Below, piece after piece: positions 50,262 to 62,790 of a stretch of 64,000 bases of DNA. The notes beneath the pieces are model-generated. The model did not search any database, was not told the DNA's origin, and saw only the letters and a list, made by a program, of their open reading frames with translations. Source of the stretch: Xestospongia bergquistia (taxonomy: Eukaryota > Porifera > Demospongiae > Haplosclerida > Petrosiidae); contig OZ014415.1 in NCBI GenBank assembly GCA_963965975.1, forward strand, positions 4,097,001 to 4,161,000, written 5' to 3'. The translations under genes were made by a program, and so were the position numbers. Position 1 is the first letter of the stretch. The number at the start of each line of letters is the position of its first letter.

Positions 50262-50358
50262 TTTGTTGACAAAATCTAGATTGGCTCCTTTCTGTGTTAA
50301 AATCAAAACAACATCTTTGTGTCTATTCTCTGCTGCTAACATGACTGCAGTAGATTCA
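50262..50358 (-). CDS. Orphan ankyrin-repeat exon
   Basis: A minus-strand exon encodes one clear ankyrin repeat, AVMLAAENRHKDVVLILTQK followed by GANLDFVNK, and ends at a GTAAGT donor at 50261; its acceptor is a plain AG. Ankyrin repeats are protein-binding scaffolds. No further repeats were found close by on this strand, so the parent gene is unknown; it may be a stray duplicate of a larger ankyrin gene. Confidence 0.6.
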
Positions 50359-50869
50359 CTCGAAATATATTATTAATTATCACATTAACATGAATCATAA
50401 CATCAGTACATTACCTATACCAATACTTAGATGGATCAGTTATCAGTACACTGGTAACATTACAAACTTCGACAATATTATATATACTCAAACAAAACAT
50501 GAGTCAAATCAATCTCAACAATTGCACACTATAAACACAAATTTGAAACTTCACACTACATTGTGACTATAATAAAAAATTACTTTTCACAAGCATGGAG
50601 GAAGAGCTAGCAGTAATAATTAATTGTTAGAAGAATAATAAGACAATTCTAACCAATATTAAATACTGTCAACATACAACGGATAAAAAGCATTAAAGTC
50701 TGTGAAAGAGTAACGAGATTATTATTAAATGTCCTCCCATAATTTTTTTTAAAGGTACTGACTTAAAATGACTAGATCTACATTGCATTATTAGCTATAA
50801 TGTCTATGCATGACTTAGTTTTAAAATGATAAAACAATAGGCAGAGAAACAAACTACCAAGAAACTTCA

Positions 50870-51870
50870 AGCATTCTATGAAACACGTAATGTGCTTACA
50901 TTCACAGATTTGATAACAAAATTTATTGGCATCTCAAAGAATCTACAATTAAAGCTTTTAAAGCCTTGATACAATGATATAATGAAATAGCTTGCATACA
51001 GTGATATAATGAAATTACAAAAGTGGATACACATAGATACCACACAATCCAAAACATCTATTGTACAGCATGGGAAGCTTTCCGTCCAAGGCATTAAAAA
51101 CCATTAACGTCAACACAATAGGGTAAATAAAATAACAACATTCAATTCAAAGAATTAGAATGAATACTATATTATATTACACTTACCTTCTATTTTATTT
51201 TAAACAACACATTTAGATGATAAGTAATCACAAGAACATAAATGTGAAAAACAAAACAATAGAGTAAACAAAATCACAACAACACATTAAATATACTTAG
51301 AATACTTTATATCAAAATTACATTCTCTAATATTGTAAAGGACACATTCACATTATAAGTAATAATAGCAACATAAATATGGAAACCAAATGCAATACTG
51401 TAAACAAAATGACAAAACATTCTATATGCTCAAAAGTCATACTAGGCTATAGCTATAAAATGCTAAACATATAGTTAGAGGAACAGCTTAGTAAGAAGAT
51501 TTAAGCATTATTAGTGACACCTAATGTCGTATCACATGCAGTTAGCGTTAACAAATTCATTGCTGATGTAGGAATCAGCAGTTAAAAGATCCATTTTAAT
51601 CTCAATTGTTAATCTCATAAGCTGCTATTACAATATAGTGAATAAAATTGCAAAAAGTGGATACACATAGATACCACATAATCCAAAACATCTATTGTAC
51701 AGCATGGGAAGCTTTCCGTTCAAGACATTAAAAACCATTAACTTCAATACAATAGGGTAAATAAAATAACAACATTCAATTCAAAAGAATTCATACCACA
51801 TTATATCACACTTACCGGCTATTATATTTTTAACAACACATTCAGATGACAATTATCATTACTAAATCAA
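50870..51870. repeat. Second block of the ~570-bp repeat
   Basis: The same markers as in the 47-49 kb array return (51221, 51334, 51507), together with a copy of the segment ending in an ACTTACC splice-donor complement. The order is unchanged, so it belongs to the same family. Confidence 0.8.
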
Positions 51871-52694
51871 GAATGTCATTCTATAATAAAGAAAATATCA
51901 GTGCAATCTATATAGAGCATACTATTATTAATACATATTAAGTTTAATACTTATAATGGCATTACAAACATGAGGAATAGCACTCATTAACACATTTGTA
52001 AAGCTGTGGTTATAGAAATGGATGAGATAGATTTTTAGAGCTAGTGATAAAACTGAACAAATCTTCTGAAAACAAAGATTTCATTTTCTCATCATTGTTG
52101 ATATAATTTTTTTTACTTCTAACATGCCATTGCTTCTCATATACTTACAATGGTATTCACAAAGTGATTGGCATTTCTTTGACAACCATTTATATAAACC
52201 CCCATGTATAATCTCATAGTAATTGACTAGTTAATGACAATAGAGTAAAAAGTCATTTGTTTAGTACACAAACTACTGTTAAGTTCATAGTTAATAATTA
52301 AGGTATTATATATTATTAATATTATTAAATATAAATATATTTATTAGTGATGTGTGCAATCTACATAACTACGAATTAGTTAGAATGATCTATTTTATTT
52401 AACAGTAATATATGCACAATGATATGGAGGAAAGCTGCTTCAGTTATAGTCTTAGACTGGCTGAATTGGAGAGTTAAGATTTATGTTTTGGGTCAAAGTA
52501 CTTGTTTTCCAATAGAGTATACAGATCATATCTGTTACTGACAATCACTCTGTAGAGACACTACATACTTAAACTAGACTACTTTAAAAACTCAGACAAT
52601 AACAAAACTTCTCACTCTTCAATGAAGCCCTAGTCATGCAAAATATGGTTGGGTTGACCAAACTTCTTTTTAGAAGAAGAGGTTTACTACAATT
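51871..52694. other. No gene seen
   Basis: AT-rich DNA before the FEM1-like gene; its promoter presumably lies here, but no specific element is recognisable. Confidence 0.4.
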
Positions 52695-55361
52695 ATGGCT
52701 GACTACGGATTCAGTGAAGTGAATTATCAACAGTTGTGTCATGCAAGCAGGCATGACAGCAAAATAATTTAGGTAAAGGCACTGATTAAAGAGGTAACTC
52801 CTGAAGAAAGAGCTCGGTTTGGACCAACCACGTTTTGCCCTCCATTAAAGTACATGTTGGAATCACTTTTTGTCATTGCTTGCTATTGGAGCAAATTTAA
52901 GATTGTCCACTACTTCCTTGAGACTTTCCCTAATATTATTGATGTAAATACATTGGCTATTAGGTTTCGGACAAGAAAACAGCAGTTACCCCACTAATAG
53001 CAGCTTGTATGGCAGAGAGTCTTGATGACCATGGAAAAATAATTAAATATTTAATTTCTAAAGGGGCCAAAGTCAATAAGGCCTCAACTGATGGATCTAC
53101 TCCATTACATCATGCACATTCCCTCAAGACTATAAAGTACTTACTGGAGTGTGGTGCTGATATTAATAAGACCTGTAATGAAGGCATCAGTCCTTTAATA
53201 CAAATCCTCAGAAATGGCCTCCTAAAAAAAGAAATAAAGATTCAGATTTTAAGATATTCGCTTGATAAGAGTACTAACATTTATCAACATACAGCAGATG
53301 GCTACACAGCTTTACACATTGCTAGTCATACTTCATTTGCTTATAAAGAAGTAGTTCAGTTTCTATTAGACTATGGAGCACCTCCTATGTTTATTAGCTA
53401 CTTATTGTGTTACAGATGTTGATTACATACCATCTCCTGTGTATCTTGCTGCTTATAGTGTTGAAGAGGCTATAGTCGATGTTTTTCTTCAAAGAGAAGA
53501 TTGTCCTATAGAATGTAAAGTAAATATATATTTGCTAAAAGCTACTGGACATCAAGCTTTGTATTGGTTTTATGAAGAAGAGGAGAAAATTAGATTTTAT
53601 CATGCATGGATAAAAGGTCTTGAAATAATGAAGGAACATAATGTCCAGTTCGCATATCCATTACCAGTAGTTGAATATGACCTATGTGAGAAGGTGAAAA
53701 CAAAGAAAGAGCTGGATGTCATATGGGACAATACTTTGGAAATACTTTTTGAACATGCATTGATTTATGAGGTAGAGAATGTACCAAGTACCTGTTGGAA
53801 GTGGGTGAAGAAATGATTGATAAGATGTATATCCACCTAATTTTCCATTGTACATTACATTTGGAATAACAGCTCTGAAGACACCATCTCCTGTGTATCT
53901 TGCTGCTTATAGTGGTGAAGAGGCTATAGTCGATGTTTATCTTCAAGAGAAGGTTCTCCTATAGAATGTAAAGTAAATATATATTTGCTAAAAGCTACTG
54001 GAAATCAAGCTTTGTATTGGTTTTATGAGGAAGAGTAGAAAACTAGATTTTAAAGGTCTTTAATTAATGAAGGAACCTAATGTCCAGTTTGCATATCCAT
54101 TACCAGTAGTTGAATATGACCTATGTGAGGAGGTGAAAACAAAGAAAGAGCTGGATGTCATATGGGACAATACTTTGAAAATACTTTTTCAACATGCATT
54201 GATTTATGAGGGATGTCTACGTAGAGAATGTACCAAGTACCTGTTGGAAGTGGGTGAAGAAATGATTGATAAGGGATACCCTAAAGAAGGTGAGTTTGTG
54301 ATTAAAAGAGGTATACTATTTGAAACAAGTGTATGTGAAGAGTTATGTTCCAAACCACCCATTTTCTATCATTTTCCTCATTTCATGTTACAAAAAGTGT
54401 CCTAGACTACTTTCATGTGTTTATTCGTAAGCTTCTCAAAACAGCATATCCACCTAATTTTCCATTGTACATTACATTTGGACTAACAGCTCTGAAGATC
54501 AAACATCACCTACAGCCACCAGTTGAACCAGATGACAAGCATCAAATATTACGATAAAAGGTGTGTATCTACCAATTCATCTTATCCTTTTGAGTTAATC
54601 TCTTTAGCCAAAGAATTAATTTTGTTTAACCTATCATTATTATCCAGAAGGATCAGAATTACTTTTGTTTAACTGTGATTTCATTTACATATACCTTTCA
54701 ATACTTTGTCTTCTCTTTGAAGTAGGAGGTGATGCTGTGATAATTGATGTTAGATGGGATGGAAGAACTTTATTTCAAGTTGCTCTTAAAAAGTCACTGT
54801 ATCCACAAAAGAAGGGATAGATGAAGGTAAAAAGATAGAGGAAGTTATAAAGAATAGAGGAAGTTATAAGGATATTATTGAAATATAGTGCACACAACTA
54901 ACAGTAAAGGCCTTACATTATTCAGTGACATAGTTCAATCAAAGTTTCCATCATACAAAGCTTTATGTTCTCCACACCTTCCTTTATCTCTATTGTATAG
55001 CAGCTAATGCTGTAGTGAAGTACTGTATATCATATCAAGGACTACCTTCTCATGTTATAGACTTTATCCAGTTATGTGATTCTCAATATTTTAAGCAGTT
55101 TGACTATTTTCCTTAGATTTGTTTGACATTCATTGAAGTCCGTGTGTACATGTTAAGTTAAATTAGTTTATTTGCATGTTTTATTTTATAAAATATTAAT
55201 GATGTTATATAGAGAAATGTGGAGATATCTGTAGACTTTTGGAAAGACATAATGCTGTAGTGAAGTACTGTATACCTTATCAAGGACTACCTTCACATGT
55301 TATAGACTTTATCAAGTTACATAATTCTCAATACTTTAAGCAGTTTGATTATTTTCCTTAG
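52695..55361 (+). pseudogene. FEM1-like ankyrin-repeat protein with internal duplications
   Basis: A start at 52695 (MADYGFSEVNYQQLCH) leads to ankyrin repeats: FVIACYWSKFKIVHYFLETF, then TPLIAACMAESLDD, KIIKYLISKGAKVNKASTDG, TIKYLLECGADINKT and TALHIASHTSFAYKEV. Next is the helical centre typical of FEM1 proteins (ECKVNIYLLKATGHQALYWF, TKKELDVIWDN), then a C-terminal segment NAVVKYCISYQGLPSHVIDF (about 55010-55070) that matches the SLKCLAARAV...P..LEEFV end of FEM1. FEM1 proteins are CUL2 ubiquitin-ligase receptors that read C-terminal degrons. The central part occurs twice, 454 bp apart (53430 on and 53885 on), and the C-terminal exon twice (ending at 55116 and 55361). Frame changes and a TAG in the second central copy indicate decay; which copy belongs to a working transcript, if any, cannot be told. 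Confidence 0.62.
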
Positions 55362-56224
55362 AATTGTTCGATGTTCATTAATGTTGAAATAAATAGGTCA
55401 TTTTAGCTAATTATAGTCACTTAAGTGTTATGCACGTCTACAAAATACAGTAATTATTGGATGTTATCAATAAGTTATGCTATATAGCTGTTTTGATTAC
55501 TACTTCCTATGGAAGTGACAGTTCACTAGTTCCATATTATTAACATGTCAGGAAGGTCATGTAGTGGTTAGGAAGACTGTCCTAATACAAACTCTATATC
55601 GACTTGTACTATTAGTCTTCACATGTCTGAGATCCATGAACATTAATGCTATTAGATGTGATGTATATATTATACCTGCTTAGTAAAAGCATGTGGCTTG
55701 AAATCCTCACGACACTGTAGTAAATAAATTATATATGTAGTGATTGTTCATACAACACAGGAAGTTCATACTTCAATGTGAAATTAATGTATTTAGGTTC
55801 TAATGTTTAGGATTCAATTTCTTTTGAAACTAACTTTTTCAAATTGCAATACACGTTTAATTGAAACTATAACACTTTCTGGCTTTTATATTGCCTTATC
55901 TTTAAAATAACTTCATTAATAAGCAACTACAATCAGTTTACTTACCAAGCTAGAACCAACCAGGGGTGTGGGGTGATAAAGGTAAAGCTGGCTGTACTTG
56001 TCATTGTGGACAAGACTTAACTCAAAGGTGAGAATGTTAAATAGTGTTGTTTTAATATGAAATAAAAATAAATATCTGGTTGATTTTGATGTCTTTTATG
56101 ACAAATTTTATAAATATTCAGATTTGTATACATTTCAGAGTGCCAGATACTATAATTTTAACCCCTTATAAAACTTGCTAATTACATGTAGAGTATTTTT
56201 ATGTTAAATTATTCATATGATATT
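55362..56224. other. No gene seen; possible SINE and dispersed repeat
   Basis: A segment near 55560-55600 (GTAGTGGTTAGGAAGAC) has an A-box look but no convincing B box. Positions 55747-55830 are the second copy of the dispersed repeat also found near 625-730. Confidence 0.35.
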
Positions 56225-57069
56225 TAGGTTGTGGGTGGAGACAGTTAATGCCCTTCGCCCTGCCAATCAAAAGACACACCCACCCTATACTCATCATAAT
56301 CTTGTCGAAGATCCATTAATTATGTTAAGATGTGATACTCATGTTTTCAGATATATGGGTGAGACTGATTCTCATAAATTGAAGTTTGTTATTTTATGAC
56401 AGATGTCCTGCAGTCTTTGAAATCCTTTTAAAATTTTTTAGTAGCTTACTTATCAGCTTCTCACACGTGGCTATTAGAACACGCCCACATTCTTAATTAT
56501 ACAACCATAGCAATGCCAGAAACATCTTCAGGTATTTAATTCCTAGTCTCACTCCCATACCCTCCAGTCTTATTCTCATACTGTATGTTCTAATCTTATA
56601 CCATGCAGTTTCACTCCCATACTGTACATTCTCAATACAATATTGTTTAGTCTAAATCATATCTTATTCCTATACCATCTATTCTTAATTTTCATATTAT
56701 GTTAGCCTCACTCCCATACCATCCAGTCTCAGTCCCATAACGTTCATTCCAATCCCATACCATTTCCTTATTCCAAAACAATCCAGTCTTACTCATTCCT
56801 ATACTACCATTATTTTTCAGTGTATTCTTTCTAATACCCAATAATTCGTCCCCTATCTCCTCAGAACAGCCAACTGATGATGTGGATAGTTCTGCTCCAG
56901 ACCCAGAATCAATAAATTCTGCAGACCCTCTGTTTGCTATGGAAGCTAAACTAACCAAATTGAAGAAACTAAGTTTATCAGAAGCTGCAGAGTTGACATT
57001 TAATGAACTAATAAAAAATGTTGTATTGAAAGTTAGTGGGAAAAATAGCAGGAAAAGAGCTTTTTTTTA
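56225..57069 (+). pseudogene. Exons resembling Integrator complex subunit 2 (C-terminal region)
   Basis: After a TTTAG acceptor at 56225 one exon reads LWVETVNALRPANQKTHPPY then DPLIMLRCDTHVFR. The next, from about 56401, reads CPAVFEILL and, one frame over, AYLSASHTWLLEHAHILNY, ending at a GT donor near 56531. A third exon from about 56866 encodes an acidic Ser-rich stretch and LTKLKKLSLSEAAELT, ending at a TAA. The first two match my recollection of the conserved C-terminal part of INTS2 (LRCD..VFRCPPVF, SYLAASRTYLLHH), a subunit of the complex that cleaves nascent RNA. The donor after VFR reads AT in place of GT, and a T-run in the second exon carries one extra base. I therefore call it a decayed fragment. 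The link of the third exon to the others is inference from phase only. Confidence 0.5.
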
Positions 57070-57841
57070 AATATATTAATAATTAATAATCATGATTATA
57101 AATTTGTGGTAATTGTGTGATGGAAAATCTATTAATCCATGCACTTAAAAGGTGGGCGTTTATCCAGCTGGATTGTTGTTTTTCAAAAAGAAATGAAAAT
57201 GAAAGTACATAAATAAAGTGAAAATTCCTACTTCATAAGTAGCTAATGTAAACATAAATAACAGAATTGATCTTTAGAGTTAATCACATAATTATATATA
57301 ATTATGATTGTTACATTAACATCAATAAAAATAACATAAAATATGTGATATAAGTAGTGAGAAATGGTGGAATTAATTGGCGTTTCAGCTGATGGCTGTC
57401 AGCCAGAATAATGAGTAATGAATATAGTAACGGAGGATATGATAACGTTGGATCTGTAATGATCCTTGTATAAACAACTGATATGTGTGACACATAACAG
57501 TTGTTTGACAAAAACTACAATGATAGATGTGACCATGAGCCCATCCAGCAAAAAGCACAAGGTACCTCATGTTTTTTATTGGCTTCCAATATGATTACTC
57601 ATTTTACGTTATATGAATAGGTAGATAATGATTTTGTGCATGAATTGAGAATTATAATAAGGTTGTCTTACAATTCTTTCTTTCTATAGCACCTGTAATT
57701 CAACAGATACATATGCTAAATTGAATAATATTATTAGTATATAAAAAAAATTAGTGTACATAATGCATATTGTTGCAATTATATTATAATCATGGTAGTT
57801 AACAATAAATTGTCACAAAGAAATTAAATGCAAACTATCTA
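57070..57841. other. No gene seen
   Basis: AT-rich intergenic DNA. Confidence 0.45.
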
Positions 57842-58060
57842 CTAATCCAAGTGAAGTTTCACTTCTGTCATCACCTCCACATCCTCCTGCTCTGCCCATT
57901 CAAACACAAACAGAACCTATATTATATAGTTTATAATTATTTTGATATTAACATGTATACAAATCTGATAATGCATTAGTGTTCAAGATTGTACTGATGA
58001 AATTATACCTAGTTCTTAATGGATTAGCATCACTTCGCATTGTTACAAACAAATAAATAG
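57842..58060 (-). other. Possible terminal exon of a small unknown gene
   Basis: On the minus strand a 75-nt exon (57916-57842) follows a good TATATAG acceptor and encodes VLFVFEWAEQEDVEVMTEVK then LHLD and a stop. A further open stretch at about 58060-58012 (TMRSDANPLRT, ending before a GTATAA donor) lies just upstream, but its phase does not join to the same frame. No family was recognised. Confidence 0.3.
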
Positions 58061-58145
58061 ACAATGTACTGACAGATAGATATGTGTTTTATTGTCAGTT
58101 TATTTTTACTATGATTTTATCACGCATTCTTATCTGTACTCAATG

Positions 58146-58163
58146 AACTGAGCATGCTCAGTT
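58146..58163. promoter_or_regulatory. 18-bp palindrome, copy 1
   Basis: AACTGAGCATGCTCAGTT is a perfect palindrome. Its centre GAGCATGCTC fits the p53-family half-site rule RRRCWWGYYY. It lies in a locally GC-richer patch. Confidence 0.55.
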
Positions 58164-58196
58164 TAACACGCTGCTTTAATGGCGCCAGTTTTAGTA

Positions 58197-58214
58197 AACT
58201 GAGCATGCTCAGTT
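58197..58214. promoter_or_regulatory. 18-bp palindrome, copy 2
   Basis: Identical to copy 1, 51 bp further on, with outer flanks in inverted order so that the two copies face each other. A GGCGCC palindrome lies between them. Confidence 0.55.
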
Positions 58215-58283
58215 CAGCAAACCGCTAAAGTGTCACCATCCTAAAAATACTATGCATTAGGTAGACCGCCTCATTTCTGCAAG

Positions 58284-58394
58284 ATGACTATGCCTATTGG
58301 ACCGGTGCTACCACAGGACCGATATGTTTTAAAGAAGAAGAGCACAACCGTGCTGCTCTCTACAGTCCGTCGCTTTTGTATCCAGTCAAGCTAA
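58284..58394 (+). other. Short open frame in a promoter-like patch
   Basis: A 36-residue frame starting MTMPIGPVLPQDRYVLKKKS follows the palindrome pair by about 70 bp and could be a first exon or a chance frame. It has no recognisable domain and no downstream exon was found. Higher GC than its surroundings is the main reason to list it. Confidence 0.25.
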
Positions 58395-59400
58395 TACGTA
58401 CCTTCCTTCAATTCTCGTTCACCTCTAATGCAGAAAAACATTACAGTCAACTCGAGGCCAACGACCAATAATACGCTTTGTTCCAGCACGTACACAAGCA
58501 GAGAAAGTATTCAGGTCAGACTAAACGTACACCATGTGTATAATAATTATGTGGAAAGCCTAATTCAGATATTCTAGCTTTGTTTGGCCCAGACAATTGC
58601 TGTTGTTTCACATACTTATAATATAGCCTCTCTAGCTACTTTCTTATGACTTGAGACCCTTTGATCTGTTGAGGCTGCCTAATTCTATAGTATCAAAGTT
58701 TAGTTCTTTCTCAGTTTAAGGTAGTATTCAGTTGGCCTATGCAGCTGTGTAGCACTGATCCGAGGTAGTGTGTACAGAAAGCTGTTATATTGATTAGATG
58801 CATTCAGAGTAGAGAGGATTTTGCTGTACTAAACACAAATAAAATGGCTAGTGCAAATCTCTCCCAGATAGGTTGTGAGTACTGAGTAACTTTTCGAATG
58901 CTATAGCTGACAATAAGCATGGAGCTTTTAAGTTAGAAGTTCCTGGCAGCTAGCTGACAATCCGAGTAGGTGTATTTCACATTGAGAACCTGATTTGAAG
59001 CCTGGGATGTATAAGCACTTCGATAGAATTTGAAGCTTTCTCGTACCAGCAGTTTTGATATAGCAGGCTAGCTTTCTTCTTGGTTGTAGCTCATAACCAC
59101 AGTCTAGTTAATGAGAAGTCATCTTGTTAGCTATAATTATTAGCGGAGCCTCCCTGTTAAGTAGATGAACTCTGTGTGACCAATAGTCTAATATTAGAAG
59201 ATGTTCACAACCCTACTGTAATGTTTTGGTGTAATACATGTCGACTGAATAACTAGAGTACAAGTCCTGTATGTATTATTAATTGTAGTTTGTTCAAGCT
59301 TTTGAGACCAACTTTAAAAGTAACCTTATAAATTAACATATTAATAATTTCTATCATACATTTTTATGATAGACACTTTACATAGTTTTAGATGTCTTGT
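58395..59400. other. No gene seen
   Basis: Mixed-composition sequence; could be an intron or an untranslated RNA downstream of the promoter-like patch. Confidence 0.35.
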
Positions 59401-59486
59401 CACTTTGGTCTTATATTGTACCATCATATCAAATAGAAACTAAATCATTGCAATGTTTAATGATCCAAGTCTTGTTGTGTTCAGTG

Positions 59487-59630
59487 ACCATTATACTATC
59501 TATTGTTGTGCTATATAAAGCAAGTGTTATATGACCATTATATTATCCATTGTTGTGTTATATAAAGCAAGTGTTATATGACCATTATATTATCCATTGT
59601 TGTGTTATATAAAGCAAGTGTTATAACTCT
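59487..59630. repeat. Tandem repeat, three copies of a ~57-bp unit
   Basis: The segment GACCATTATA...TATAAAGCAAGTGTTATA occurs three times in a row at about 57-bp spacing. Confidence 0.75.
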
Positions 59631-59689
59631 TGTGATCAACATAGCATGTATGTGGCTTATCCTTTGTTAATCCATTTACATACACACAC

Positions 59690-60430
59690 GTTTTGATAAT
59701 CCTACCACAGTATGACATCTACATATCCCAACCTCTTGTAAGTCCTATTATATGTGCATTCAGACACACTTGTAAAACTTCCTTTCTTTTAATTTATGGT
59801 AGTCCTGTGATATGCACCTATATAAACCTTTTGACATATTCATACACAAATGTTTTGTTACTCGTACCACATTTTTTCCAGTGACACAAACTAGCCCTGT
59901 GATATGCACATATATAAACCTTTTGACATATTCATACACAAATCTTTTGTTTCTTGTACCACATTACATCCCATGAAACAACCTAGTACTGTGACACACA
60001 CATATACAAATCTTTTGACATATTTATGCACAAATATCTTCTTACTCATACCACATTATGTCCTATGATACAACCTAGTCCTGTGACATGCATACATAAA
60101 AACCTTTTGTGACCCTTATGATGCAATTTAATCCTGTGACATGTTCTAATCTCATAATGTCCTACAATATGGTATAAACTCACCCTCTGACATATACATG
60201 TATGAATGTCTTGCTGTACAACCATATAATGTCCTATTATTTCAATTTAATATATACAAATGTCTCAACACCAACAACCTCCTGTAATACATACAACCTA
60301 GCCCTGCATCATATACATACACTGCTAACATTTTGACATATTCATACACAATGTCTTGTTACTCAAACCACATAATGTCCTATGATACAACCTACTCTTG
60401 TGACATGTACATATAAACCTATTATACCTG
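59690..60430. repeat. Degenerate minisatellite
   Basis: Variants of CCTTTTGACATATTCATACA and of CCTGTGATATGCACATATA recur at roughly 100-120-bp spacing through the block. A 63-codon frame at 59693-59884 is a by-product. Confidence 0.7.
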
Positions 60431-61079
60431 ATAGCAAACAAGACATTCCTTGTGTAATATTATTATAATATGTAGAAAAATTCCTCTTCACCAACATTGT
60501 GAATTCATTAATATTTGTTATCTGTATTTTGTATAAATTATGTTTTCTAACAAACCTTTTGTGACCTTGTACACTAAAACAATAATACTTTTGGAAATCT
60601 CCAATTCACACTAAATCTACTAGTGTCTACAATTTTACTGGTAGAATCTAATTTGATTCTTGTTACTTACTGTTCAATGTAGCTCCTGTATTGATCTCTT
60701 GTTGCCATCTACTGTGACTGTTATAACTCTTGAGTTATTGTTACACAAGTTGTATCTTGTGTTAATATCTCCTGTGACTGTTAACACTCTTATACGACAT
60801 TTTGTTTAGTCCTCTGTTATCTTTAACGTCCATCTCCTGCAGCTATTCTATAACACTTTATATTATGTTATATTGTTGTCTGTACCCTACATTCATTAGA
60901 TTTTCAGTACTTTGTAGACTAAAGATGTTCTACTGCTTTCTTGATATATCTAACATATCTCGTAGTGTATGACCCACAGAGTTCATATACTGTAATACGT
61001 CCTCTTCCTCTTGCTATTCTTGTTCCTCTTGTTTTATTTTGTTTGTTGTATATTATTCCTACATATTCCAACATTGTCA

Positions 61080-61460
61080 AAGAGGTTTTCTACTAGATAA
61101 TGCTCGCATCAGTATTTTTACTAGCGTCTATAATTTTACCCCAGTTCTTTTACTGGCATCTAAAATTTTACTTTTTTACTGACTTCTGTAATATTATTCC
61201 AGTTCTCTTACTGACATCTATAATAAAAATACTGAAATAAAATTCTAGATGACACTTCTTACAGGCATCTAAAAATTTACTACAGTATTTGTTACTGTCA
61301 TCTAGAATTTTATTTCAGTATTTTTACTGGCATCTAAAAATTTACTACTGTATTATTTACTGGCATCTAGAATTTTACTGCAGTATTTTTTTTACTGCCA
61401 TCTAAAAATTTACTTCAGTATTTTTACTGGCATCTAAAAATTTACTTCAGTATGGCATCT
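61080..61460. repeat. Tandem repeat of a ~35-bp unit with one inverted stretch
   Basis: Units resemble TTTACTGGCATCTAAAAATT. Within the array 61225-61253 and 61297-61325 are perfect 29-bp inverted copies with a 43-base loop. Confidence 0.8.
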
Positions 61461-61499
61461 AGAATTTTTCGTGTCCTGTTCATTGGGATCAGGGCTTTT

Positions 61500-61880
61500 T
61501 GTAAGTTTTCATTCATGATTTGTATCAGCCTGGAGTGTTTGAAGGTTAGGTTTTATAGCAAATGTCTATGAAATATAAACTCTTCTCTTTATCCCTAATA
61601 ACTGACATGGACTGTTGTACACTAGAATTACAAGTAATTTTAATATACAACAGATTTTTGCCAATTTATAATAATAATTATTGCTGGTTTGTTATAATAA
61701 CTATTTTTCATTTTATAGTAGGACTGTTTTCTAATTGAGAGTTATAAACTCAATTTAAATAATACCTACTTTTAGGATAGAATAGGTCTGTTTGCTGATC
61801 TATTAGAGATGAGTGTTTTTCTTCTAGTAAGTTAATAGAAACACTTATTTTAATAATTGTTTTTACTATTATTCTCTTCT
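61500..61880. repeat. Direct repeat, copy 1
   Basis: About 350 bp that recur at 63590-63990 with small indels, starting at GAAGGTTAGGTTT and including ATAACTGACATGGACTGTT and TTTTATAGTAGGACTGTTTT. Confidence 0.8.
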
Positions 61881-62489
61881 ATTATAATAGTAATTTATTC
61901 TACATCAACATGTGATGATCTAGATCTAGTATAGTCCTATGATATACTATATATGTAAGTCATATCTATTATCAAATTACTAATTTACTAACTACTTGTT
62001 CTGTAGTGTAATGATATAATGTTCTAGTGGTTGTGTGTTGTATAGTAACTATAATGTTAGAACAAAACATTCTGTTACATTTGTTAATATACCTACTGTA
62101 AGTTGAATTATTAAATAGTACAATGTCTACTAAATGAACCTCTATGTTCCATAATAGGATAGAAATGTTAATGTCACTGGTAATGATGATCTTATGTACA
62201 TTAACTGATGACTAAAGTAAGTTATCTGTTATAATAATATGGACATTTCTTTACTTAACATATTTTTTTATAATTTTTAGATGGACTTTGGTCTATTATA
62301 TAGGTGTATGGTTCTCTGATAACTTAGACTGTAAGTTTGATGTATCATTAACTTAACAACTTGACTAGACTGGAGGTGATGCAGTGACGCTCTCTAATAA
62401 TCACTCTATGTAAGATTGATCTTTGTATACTTTTTGTGAATTCTATTTAACTTTTCATTCTGTAGTGATGTTCAAGTTGAGTGTACTTC

Positions 62490-62790
62490 AACTGCTGGAG
62501 ATGGTGGAGATGATGAATGAGATAATGATGGAGATGATGCTTGAGATGGTGATGAAGATGGTGATGTAGATGATGATGGAAATGATGAATGAGATAATGA
62601 TGGAGATGATGCTTGAGATGGTGATGGAGATGATGATGGAGATGATGGAAATGATGAATGAGATAATGACGGAGATGATGCTTGAGATGGTGATGAAGGT
62701 GGTGATGGAGATGATGATGGAGATGATGGAAATGATGAATGACATGATGATTGAGATGGTGATGGAGATGATGATGGAGATGATGGTTGT
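62490..62790. repeat. GATGGA microsatellite with a higher-order unit
   Basis: GATGATGGA-type repeats form two or more longer units of about 90 bp (GAATGAGATAATGATGGAGA recurs). Reading frames rich in Met/Glu or Ile/Ser over it are artefacts. Confidence 0.85.
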
